Source: Actinomortierella ambigua
Lineage: Eukaryota; Mortierellomycota; Mortierellomycetes; Mortierellales; Mortierellaceae
Length of the DNA: 19,128 bases
Direction: 5' to 3'
NCBI GenBank assembly: GCA_016098155.1
Contig: JAAAJB010000214.1
Span: forward strand, 33,780 to 52,907
The position numbers were made by a program, and so were the translations under genes. Below, piece by piece: positions 8,158-16,792 of the stretch (the first letter of the stretch is position 1; every line of letters begins with the position of its first letter). The notes under the pieces are model-generated. The model was not told where the DNA came from. It did not search any database and saw only the letters and a program-made list of their open reading frames with translations.

Positions 8158-11100
8158 ATGGAAGCCAAACCTTCGTCCGTGGTAAGGAACAAAACGCCTC
8201 TCTCTGTGTGTATTTTACAGGCTCAAAATAGACTACGTGCCTCCTTTCTGACCCCGTGATACTACTATTCACTAGCCCTTTCTGCTTGTTCTACGAGAGC
8301 TTGGCTCCGGAACGTTTGGTGTCGTCCACCAAGCGCAATATGGAGATCAGCCGTGTGCTGCCAAGGCATTCTTCGTCAGTCAGTCGGAGCTTGACCGAAA
8401 GACTATCGAAGAGGAAATCTCGATCCTGCAGAGGCTCCGCTTCCGCCATGTCATCCAATTCTACCGAACTTATGAGCAAGACGACCGCATCTACATCCTC
8501 ATGGAACTGGCTGAGAAAGGCAGTCTCGCACACGCTATCAACAAAGGCCACCTCGCATGCGACGACTGGGCGACTAAGAGACGGCTTGCTCACGAGATTG
8601 CTCAAGGACTCGCCTACATCCATCAGGAGGGCGTCCTCCACCGCGACCTCAAGAGTGCCAATGTACTCCTGACCAAGCACATGGAGGTCAAGCTGGCTGA
8701 CTTTGGATTGGCACAAGTCCGATCGATGGCCAGTACAGCCTCGAGTGTCAGCGGTCAAACGTCCAAGGGTGCTGCAGGGACACTTCGATGGCTGGCACCA
8801 GAGCTATTTTCTGCAGACAAGCCCAAGTACTCGACCAAGTCGGATGTGTACGCTCTAGGAGTGGTGATGTGGGAGATGGCAGCCGACTGCACAAAGCCAT
8901 TCAAAGACCAGCATAACGATGAATTGATTGCTCTGAGTGTCAAGAATGGTCGTCGTGAACAACTGCCTGATGAGACCCCGCTCGATTACCGCCAGTGGGT
9001 TGAGAGATGCTGGGCCCAGGATCCATGCGATCGACCGAGCGCTGGCAATGTGATTCTGGTGCATGATGAATCCGCCGAAGATAGCTCTGATATGGACGGG
9101 GACTTTCTTGATCTTGGCAGTAGCGGAACTGGATTGGAACATGCATCAGATGCCCACAATCGCGGTGACGATGGATCTGAACACGATGCGATACCTGGTA
9201 ACCATGATAACTACGTTGGCTGTTTGCCACAGACGAGTGACGACGTGGTGACCTATTTTTGCACGGCAGCCGAGGCAGAGAATACCGATGCACAGCTCTT
9301 TCTCGGATGGATCTATGGTCATGGCCGAGGCGTTGGCAAGAGTGATCGAGACTCGTTTTGGTGGTACCGCAAGGCCGCTAGTGGTGGGAATGTGGTGGCA
9401 CAGATGCGACTCGCTAGAATGTACGATAAAGGGCAAGGCGTCGTTTCGAGCAATGCTTTGAAGGCTGCAGCATGGTATCGTAGAGCAGCCGATGGTGGCA
9501 ACGCAGAAGCTCAGTTTTTACTTGGAAAGAGGTACACCGATGGCTATGGAGTCAAGGAAGACACTTCCGAGGCAGCTCGATGGTATGAGATGGCAGCCAA
9601 ACATGGACACCCTGAAGCTCAGACCATACTTGGAAAATGGTTCTTTCTTGGCCGCGGAGTGATTCAGAACGATCAGCAGGCATTAAAATGGCTCACTCTA
9701 GCAGCAGAGAATGGGAATCCGACTGCGCAGATATGGCTCGGTCATTTTCACCTGTATCGACATTTTGTCGGGAAGCTCGTCAATATTGAGGTAACGTGGC
9801 ACACTGAGTTGATTGTGTTAGCATGGGAAGTTCGAGGCGTAAAGTTAGAACATCGGCTAGCGTGGTCATGACGGTCTTTCTCCAACCAGCTGACATGATG
9901 ACAATTATCCCTGAATCCATCCTACCAATATGACGATTCTTAGTTGTCTGGCACACTGTATCAGCATCAAAGTCTAGGCCTAGCAGTCACGTGGTTCACG
10001 AAGGCAGCAGATCAAGGGGACGTCAATGCACAACTCATCCTTGCTTTGATGTACTATCATGGACAAGACACCGTCGACCAGAACAATGTTGAGGCGGTCA
10101 AGTGGTACACCATGGCAGCAGAACAAGGGAATGCCGATGCACAATTCAACCTTGGAGGGATGTACGCTCAAGGGCGAGGAGTCGATAAGAGCGATTTTGA
10201 GGCGGTCAGGTGGTTTACCAAGGCAGCGGAACAAGGGGATGCCATTGCACAGCTCAACCTTGGGGTGATGTACTCACAAGGACAAGGGGTCGATCAGAAC
10301 GATGCTGAAGCGGTCAGGTGGTATACCAAGGCAGCAGAGCAAGGACAGGCCGGCGCACAACTCAGCCTTGGTTCACTGTACGTTCAAGGACAAGGAGTCG
10401 AGAAGAGCGATATAGAGGCGGTCAAGTGGTACACTAAGGCGGCAGAGCAAGGGAATATCGATGCGCAATTCACCCTTGGAAGGATGTACGCACAAGGACG
10501 GGGTGTCGATCAGAGCGATACTGGGGCGGTCAAGTGGTACACCAAGGCAGCGGAACAAGGGAATGCCAGTGCACAAAACAATCTTGGAGCGATGTACGCA
10601 CAAGGACGGGGAGTCGATCAGAGCGTCACTGAGGCGGTCAAGTGGTACACCAAAGCAGCGGAACAAGGGAATGCCAGTGCACAAAACAATCTTGCAGCAA
10701 TGTACGAACAAGGACAAGGAGTTGATCAGAGTGATGTTAAGGCGGTCAAGTGGTACACCAAGGCGGCAGAGCAAGGGGATGCTGAAGCACAGCTCGCACT
10801 TGGAACGATATATAATTGTGGACGAGGAGTCGAGCAGAGCGATGTTGAGGCAGTCAAGTGGTTTACGAAGGCGGCAGAGCAAGGGGATTCCAGTGCACAG
10901 TTCAACCTTGGAGTGATGTACACACTTGGACAAGGAGCCGGTCAGAGCGATGTTGAAGCGGTCAAGTGGTTTACCAAGGCGGCAGAGCAAGGGGATACCA
11001 AAGCACAGTACAGCCTTGGAGTGATGTGCGAACAAGGAAAAGGGGTTGATCAGAGCGACGTTCAAGCAGTCAAATGGTACACCAAGGCGGCGCAACAAGG

Positions 11101-13012
11101 GGACACCAATGCACAAGTCAGCCTTGGAGGGATGTACGCACAAGGACGAGGAGTCGATCAGAGCGATGCTGAGGCGGCCAAGTGGTACACCAAGGCGGCA
11201 GAGCAAGGGCATGCCATTGCACAGTTCCACCTTGGAACGATATACACACAAGGTCAAGGAGTCGGTCAAAGCGATGTTGATGCGCTCAAGTGGTACACCA
11301 AGGCAGCAGAACAAGGGGATGCCGATGCACAAGTCATCCTTGGAGGGATGTACGCTCAAGGGCGAGGAGTCGAGAAGAGCGATGTTGACGCGGCCAAGTG
11401 GTTTACCAAGGCGGCAGAGCAAGGGAATGCCGATGCACAGTTCGGCCTTGGAATGATGTCCAAACTTGGACTAGGGACCGATCAGAGCGATGTTGACGCG
11501 GTCAAATGGTTTACCAAAGCGGCAGAGCAAGGGGATGCCAAAGCACAATTCACCCTTGGAGGTATGTACGCACAAGGACAAGGAGTTGATCTGAGCGATG
11601 CTGAGGCGGTGAGGTGGTACACCAAGGCGGCAGAGCAAGAGGATGCCAAAGCACAATTCACCCTGGGAGAGATGTACGCACAAGGACAAGGAGTCGATCT
11701 GAGCGAGACTGAGGCGGTTAGGTGGTACACAAAGGCGGCAGAGCATGGGGATGCCAAAGCACAGTTATTCCTTGGAATGATGTACACACAAGGCCGGGGG
11801 GTCGATCAGAGCGACGTTGAAGCGGTCAAGTGGTTCACCAAGGCAGCGAAGCAAGGGCTTGCAAATGCACAACTCAGCCTTGGTTTGATGTGCACGCGAG
11901 GAAAGGGAGTCGATCAGAGCGATTCTGCGGCGGTCAAGTGGTACACCAAGGCGGCAGAACAAGGGAATGGCGATGCGCAGTTCGTCCTTGGTAGCATGTG
12001 CACACAAGGTAAAGGGGTCAATCAGAGTGATACTGAGGCGGCTAAGTGGTACACCAAGGCAGCAGAGCAAGGGAATGCCGCTGCACAATTCGCCCTTGGT
12101 TGGATGTACGCACAAGGACAAGGAGTCGATCAGAGCGACGTTGAGACGTTCAGGTGGTACACCAAGGCAGCAGAGAAAGGGCACGCCAAAGCACAACGCG
12201 ACCTTGGTTTGATGTACGCACAAGGACATGGAGTCAAACAGAGCGATGTTGAGGCGGTCAAGTGGTTCACCAAGGCGGCGGAACAGGGGGATACCAGTGC
12301 ACAATGTAGCCTTGGAGTGATGTACGCACATGGACAAGGAGTCGTTCAGAGCGATGCTGAGGCGGTCAAGTGGTACGTCATGGCAGCGGAACAAGGGTAT
12401 GCCGAGGCACAGTGCAATCTTGGAGTGATGCACGCACAAGGAAAAGGAGTTGATCAGAGCGACGTTGAGACGTTCAGGTGGTACACCAAGGCAGCAGAGC
12501 AAGGGCACGCCAAAGCACAACGCGGCCTTGGTTTGATGTACGCACAAGGACAAGGAGTCAAACAGAGCGATGTTGAGGCGGTCAAGTGGTTCACCAAGGC
12601 AGCAGAGCAAGGGGATTCTGATGCACAACTCAACCTTGGAGGGATGTACTCTCAAGGTCGAGGAGTCACTCAGAGTGATTCTGAGGCGGTCAAGTGGTAC
12701 ACCAAGGCAGCAGAAAAAGGAGATGCCGGTCTACTATTCATCCTTGGTTGGATGTACGCACATGGAGATGGAGTCGATCAGAGCGATGTTGAAGCGGTCA
12801 AGTGGTATACCAAGGCGGCAGAGCAAGGGAATGCCAATGCACAGTTCCACCTTGGAGAGATGTACGCACATGGACATGGAGTCGAGCAAAGCGATGCTAA
12901 GGCGATCAAGTGGTACACCAAGGCAGCGAAACAAGGGAATGCCTATGCAGAACGCGTCCTTAGGCTCATGTATGAACGCGCAAGGATAAGGAGTCGATCA
13001 GAGCGACGCTGA
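8158..13012 (+). CDS. Giant protein kinase-Sel1 repeat protein B (kinase plus about 32 Sel1 units)
   Basis: Exon 1 is 8158-8181 (MEAKPSSV, donor GTAAGG). Exon 2 is 8276-9790 and exon 3 is 9944-13012. All are phase 0, giving about 1535 residues. The kinase domain has glycine loop LGSGTFGVV, lysine in CAAKAF, HRDLKSANVLL, ADFGLA and LAPELF, so it should be active. After an acidic linker (DESAEDSSDMDGDFLDL) come four divergent Sel1 units, a fifth split by the intron at 9791-9943 (GAG|GTAACG...TTCTTAG|TTG), then 27 near-identical units. Splicing is needed because exon 3 has an in-frame TAG right before the acceptor and no Met until about 10049. Without it, exon 2 would read through 25 non-Sel1 residues to a stop at 9869. 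The 28th unit is frameshifted, ending in RIRSRSERR. Alternatively it is two genes; I favour one. The likely role is signalling through a long protein-binding superhelix; partners are unknown. Confidence 0.82.
10034..12955 (+). repeat. 108-bp tandem coding repeat array (27 Sel1 units)
   Basis: Consensus protein unit: xLGxMYxQGxGVxQSDxEAV, then KWxTKAAEQGxAxAQx. The first unit (10034-10147) is slightly longer. The next 26 units, 10148-12955, are each exactly 108 bp (26 x 108 = 2808, matching the coordinates), so there is not one indel. Units share long identical DNA stretches, for example TGGTACACCAAGGC and GCAGAGCAAGGG, so homogenisation is at DNA level and not only protein level. Variation sits mainly at unit positions 1, 4, 7, 31, 33 and 36. 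Array length is likely polymorphic between strains and may be misassembled in short-read genomes. Confidence 0.95.
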
Positions 13013-13544
13013 GGCGGTGAAGTGGTACACTAATCCAGTGGAGTAAGGGATGCCAATTTACAAATAAACCTTGGGCGCTTATATGATCTTGGTCAAGGAG
13101 TTGAATAGTGCGATGTTGGCACGGCCAAGTGGTGTAGTCGAACCACCGCTCAGCACCACGGGTTTGCTCAATTTATCATTGCGTCTATGTATATGCGAGT
13201 TGGGTCGCGCAGTGGGCCCGAGGGGCGAAAAACTTCTGCACTTATATCAGGAAGCGGTCACCAATGGTGAACCAAATGCATCATTTCACGTTCAATGGCT
13301 AACATCATCTTCCTACCATGACGGCCATGCTACCACCGATGCTCAAGATATCTCCAGGTCGTACAGCCGCGGAGCTGAACAAGGATATGTAGCCGCCCAG
13401 CATACCCTTGGGCGGATGTATGAGAGAGGCATCGGTGTTGCACAAGATGTCGGGAAGGCGATTGAATGGTACAGCAAGGCTGCTGCTCGAGGCCACACGA
13501 CTGCTGCGAAAATAATGAAGCTCCTCCAAGGCCACTTTAATTGA
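13013..13544 (+). pseudogene. Decayed Sel1 repeats and divergent C-terminal Sel1 cap of kinase B
   Basis: Beyond the stop at 13010-13012 the 108-bp repeats continue out of frame. In one frame VDQSDAEAVKWYT precedes TAA (where intact units have CAA). In another, NLGRLYDLGQGVE precedes TAG (where intact units have CAG). From about 13225 the frame ending at 13544 carries three divergent Sel1 units, such as LYQEAVTNGEPNASF, SYSRGAEQGYVAAQHTLGRM and AIEWYSKAAARGHTTAAKIM, and looks like the original C-terminal cap. Either the giant gene lost this tail by frameshift, or an intron rescues it: donor GTATGA at 12970 is in phase with acceptors at 13153 and 13357. Joining to 13358-13544 would give about 1583 residues. 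Transcript data would settle this. Confidence 0.6.
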
Positions 13545-13584
13545 CGTCCTGTCACTCTGGGGTTCTTATATTTTATTTATTCTT

Positions 13585-13606
13585 GACAGAATAAACGTAT
13601 TCTGTC
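13585..13606 (+). terminator. Perfect hairpin enclosing an AATAAA poly(A) signal
   Basis: Arms GACAGAATA and TATTCTGTC (9 bp, perfect) flank the 4-nt loop AACG. The hexamer AATAAA at 13590-13595 spans the stem and loop. It lies 41 nt after the TGA of the Sel1 tail (stop at 13542-13544) in an AT-rich stretch, which suits the 3' end of the kinase B transcript and suggests that the tail is transcribed. Confidence 0.5.
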
Positions 13607-14444
13607 CATTAGAGAAATGTTTGGTTATGCACATGCAACGATGCTAGGAAGGGATGCACTCTCCCGTTTTTGTGAAAACGGAGGCCTGGTTTGTTTCTGG
13701 TAGATATGCAAAGCTGGAGAGCCAAAACTGCAGCGGTTGGAGCAAAGATAGATTGTCATCCTTGAGGTGACTCCATTTTTCAGAGCATCCATATCTCATT
13801 CTCTCACTCTCTCACTCCCGCCGATCTTCCCCTTCCATCGTGCCTAACCGATCAAACCTAATAATTACAGCTCTACCTTCCTATCATTTCTACGCATCGA
13901 CTTCATTGGAGTATCATATACATGGCCTACCACATTCCATCTGCACATTCCTATCTCTAATCGCCCTTGCTCCGTGCCTGTTGATTCGCCTCGCTAAACC
14001 CTATCGGGTGGGCAGTATCTGATTTTGAGATAGCAGGATTCTCTGCTTCAGTTTCAAGAAAACGGGTACCGAGGCCCAGGCTATGAAAATTGTCTCTTTG
14101 GAGAGCAGCAGCGAAAAGGGGAAGGGTGAGGCCAGTAATAAATAATAGAGTATCATGTCTCCAACAATATTTCAATGCGTGTGCTTGTGTGTGTGTGTGT
14201 GTGTGCTGCATCTCAAGGACGGCACGCGAAGACAGATAGTCTTTATTATATAATAGAAAGTTTGCAGTGCTGACAACAGGAAACTCCTCCACTCACATTC
14301 CTTTTTCGGAAGTCCCATGTTTACTCGCCTTTCGATGGCAACCTCAGTAGATAGAGTATGTGGCTTGGCAGTGCCAAAAATGGATGGCCACATAATTACA
14401 TCGTCGCTTTCACACACATGTATTTTTTACATGCTCGACACATC
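13607..14444. other. Intergenic region with a GT microsatellite
   Basis: No supported gene. It contains a CT-rich stretch with TCTCAC repeats near 13795-13815, a (GT)n run at 14186-14205, and CACACA near 14410-14418. Short frames on both strands lack recognisable content. The right part presumably includes the promoter of the next gene. Confidence 0.5.
14179..14205. repeat. (GT)n microsatellite
   Basis: An interrupted GT dinucleotide run (GTGTGCTT followed by ten GT units). It may form Z-DNA, and its length is probably variable. It lies about 240 bp upstream of the unrecognised two-exon gene. Confidence 0.9.
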
Positions 14445-15926
14445 ATGGCCATGTTAACGCGCTCGAAAAATCCACACAATGGAACGATCCTCGACCTGGG
14501 TCCTCGCCTACGTTCTCCACGCCAGCAGCATCGTCAGCCTATCAATAAAACTCCAGATGTTGTCCTTCCTCGCGCGTCGCGTCAGCTTGTAGCCCCTCCT
14601 GACACAGCTTCACAAGACGACAAGATAAGCTACTTCCGCAAAGTGTTTAAAGACCCACCGAATGCAGCAACGTTGATGAACCGGGTCTTGCCAATAGGTA
14701 CATGCAGGGAACCAGCAAAGTATCGCTTTTTTTTTTGAAGCCTTGTCATTCACCCTAATACTGCTTGCGACTCTTGATCTTTAGGTCAACCACAGCCTGA
14801 TGTTCCCGCCGACAACGGAGGTGGTGATACCACAAGGTTCCGCATACTGCAGTTCAACAATAGCGGCACCAATGCCGAGCATATCTTCAGGGCTGCATTT
14901 TATCTTCGAAGCGCTCTCAGGACCAGAGCGCACCTAGAGGACGAAAAATTCGTGTTCGCTCGATCGCTTTTCGGTGTGGAGTTTTGCGCTATGGCGAAAG
15001 AGCTTGGCACGATTGAGCCCACCTTGCGGGGTGTCACTCCAAAAGCGTTACATTCTCTTCATGAGCGCCTTGTGAAAGAGCGTACCGCCTTGGATGCATT
15101 CGAACGGACGGCGACTGGCGACAAGTGGAAAGGCACTCAATTGGCGACAATCGCGGAGGACATCGCACACATTGACAGGATGATAAGGGGGAGGGAAGCC
15201 AGGCAGAAAGGAGTTGGAAACGTTGAAGGTACTGCTAGAATGGCATTGGAGGCGCTGACAAGGGCGCATGCCTCGATGCAGAATACAACCCTGAAGCGGG
15301 ACGCACACGTTGCCCTCTTGGACGTCGAAGAGACTGGAGGTGATCGGCAATCAGACGTCGAAGAGACTGGAGGTGATTGGCAATCGGACGTCAAAGAGAC
15401 TGAAGGTGATCGGCAGTCGGACGTCGACCCAGACGACACAGAACCTAATGATGAAGAATCTGCTGTCCAGCTGTTGTCTGATATGGCAGCTCCTACCATG
15501 CCAGCGCCGCCGGCAGCAGCCACTTCTGATCAAGGCTCGTTGTCGACACACCCTCAATTCTATGGGGCAGCCACACGAACTGTCTTGCCAATGGGTCAAC
15601 CAGGAGCTCCAAGTGACATATCAGACTCAAGCGTGGCATCAAGTCGCATTGATTCGCGTATTTTGATGCCTACGACCAAGAGGAGGGCGATCGCGATGTC
15701 TCCTGATCAGTGTGAACAAATCACGGCACTTCAGAATCAGGTGAGCGTTATGGAAAGGCAGATACAGTTTCTTCTCAACTACGTGGAAGAGAACACATCC
15801 GCAATGCGTTCGTTTGAGGACAGATTCGCGAGTGTGCACACCCTGGTGGACGATAACCAACTCTCTGCAGTCAGGAGCATACAACACTTGAGAGCTGATC
15901 TTGAGCGTCGTACACGACGCTATTGA
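14445..15926 (+). CDS. Unrecognised two-exon protein with internal 11-residue repeats and C-terminal coiled coil
   Basis: Exon 1 is 14445-14697 and exon 2 is 14785-15926. The intron 14698-14784 (GTACAT...TTTAG, 87 nt) joins phase 1 to phase 1, giving about 464 residues. An ATG at 14451 is an alternative start. Residues 1-60 are basic and Pro/Arg-rich (LTRSKNPHNG, RLRSPRQQHRQP), probably disordered. Residues about 65-260 look like a folded helical domain (FRILQFNNSGTNAEHIFRAA, FARSLFGVEFCAMAKELGTI). Three 11-residue acidic repeats (DVEETGGDRQS) follow, then a Ser/Pro/Ala linker. The C-terminal 75 residues have a heptad-like pattern (LQNQVSVMERQIQFLLNYVE), a likely coiled coil ending ERRTRRY. 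I do not recognise the family. The layout resembles lineage-specific nuclear or DNA-associated proteins of fungi, but no catalytic or DNA-binding motif is visible. Confidence 0.75.
15321..15427 (+). repeat. 33-bp coding tandem repeat (three units plus 8 bp)
   Basis: Units lie at 15321-15353, 15354-15386 and 15387-15419, followed by GACGTCGA at 15420-15427. Each starts GACGTC and encodes DVEETGGDRQS-like residues. Units 1 and 2 differ at two bases (a Trp for Arg change and a silent one); unit 3 differs at a few more. It is a young in-frame duplication. Confidence 0.93.
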
Positions 15927-15942
15927 TTCTATCTCCGTGAAA

Positions 15943-15948
15943 AATAAA
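15943..15948 (+). terminator. Poly(A) signal of the unrecognised gene
   Basis: A canonical AATAAA 17 nt after the stop codon at 15924-15926, followed by AT-rich sequence (TTTATATTATA). Confidence 0.6.
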
Positions 15949-16067
15949 ACATTGGCATTTATATTATACTGTCAAAAAGCGGGCTACAGGAAGATCAATC
16001 GACGCCTACATATCACTCTCAGTGAAGTGGCACTCCACGGACGATCATTGTTCTGTCCTACTCGTCT

Positions 16068-16743
16068 CTAGGTGTCAGGAGCGAAGGCCTCTATATCGAA
16101 GAAGCTTGTGGTCATGCTGTTGCAGAGCAGAAGGTTGTAGAGCTTGGTGGCTACAGGGTAGTCAAAGTTGTTGGAAATAAAACCAAAGCCCCAGTCGTTG
16201 TAAGACAAAGCCGTCACAAGCTCGCGTTGCGGGCATTCTGCTCAGGAGTCAAGACGTTACCTGGAAATGGTGCCTTGACTTCCGCAGACTGACCATAGCC
16301 TTCATCGCCATACACAACCATGGAGCCGCCTTGGGTTGACTTTGTATGCTGCGCAAGATAGAGCCTGATCTTTGAAGCGACGGGGGACTCGGTATCGTCG
16401 CTTCTTCCCGAGAAAGGCCGCCAAGTTGAATCATGATGCCAGGAGGCGTTGAGATTCCCTGGGACTGGAGACGATGATGCTTTTTGTGGCCGCTGTAGAG
16501 GTCCTCTTGCATCACGTCTGGGCGACAAATCTGAACAGTTGCTCCGTCCATGAAGGCAAAAGTCTCCGCAAGGACCCCTCCTTATGCGAGGACACTTTCA
16601 CGACACGCCTCAGTGAATTGATGAGTAAGCCTTACGCGCTCCCATCGAATATGTATACCTCTGGCAATATCGTTGAATAGAGCAGACACAGCGCCCTTGG
16701 ACATCTGAAAAAGTATACGCCAGTCTCCCACAATTTCGCACAT
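16068..16743 (-). pseudogene. Relic of a PIF/Harbinger-type DDE transposase (DDE_Tnp_4 / HARBI1-like)
   Basis: On the minus strand, pieces of one transposase lie in order but in three frames. The first runs from about 16743 (MCEIVGDWRILFQMSKGAVS) through a TAA at 16584-16582 to AFMDGATVQICRPDV and LYSGHKKHHRLQSQ. The second frame (roughly 16420-16215) has RPFSGRSDD, VVYGDEGYG and APFPGNVLTPEQNARN. The third ends at TAG 16070-16068 and reads ALSYNDWGFGFISNNFDYPV. These match the order of family landmarks: MSKxAxSxxFN, F(I/M)DG with the first catalytic Asp, RP...YxGHKxxH, GRxxD, YGDxxY, LTPEQ, and xxEWxFG, where the third acidic residue is Asp here. A premature stop, at least two frameshifts and altered catalytic positions make it inactive. 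No terminal inverted repeats or target duplication could be identified by eye. The 5' part is missing. Confidence 0.75.
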
Positions 16744-16758
16744 GATGATAACAATGTG

Positions 16759-16764
16759 TTTATT
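16759..16764 (-). terminator. Poly(A) signal of kinase-Sel1 C
   Basis: TTTATT on the plus strand is AATAAA on the minus strand, 29 nt past the stop of kinase C at 16793. It lies only about 16 nt before the first recognisable codon of the transposase relic on the same strand. Confidence 0.55.
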
Positions 16765-16792
16765 CTCGGGGGCCTGCGAGGTTTCACACGGA

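Noticed and set aside
7606..8259. Small plus-strand frames between kinases A and B
   Set aside because: No start context, motif or splice evidence; overlaps a likely promoter.
10373..12655. Long antisense frames (349 and 296 codons) with CRLGVPLDRLNIALIDS-like repeats
   Set aside because: They mirror the 108-bp Sel1 array and open only because the sense repeat has no indels. No independent support.
10034..12955. CRISPR or non-coding satellite interpretation of the 108-bp periodicity
   Set aside because: Units are contiguous without spacers, in frame with Sel1 consensus, and in a eukaryotic gene.
9944..13012. Separate gene starting at 9944
   Set aside because: The first codon is TTG directly after a TAG/splice acceptor; no Met for about 35 codons; phase matches the upstream kinase exon.
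13560..14440. tRNA or other structured RNA genes in the AT-rich gap
   Set aside because: No cloverleaf or box A/B pattern could be found by eye.
16200..16275. A 23-nt intron (GTAACG...GAGCAG) rescuing the transposase frame
   Set aside because: Too short for splicing here, and other lesions (a stop at 16584 and another frameshift) show decay anyway.
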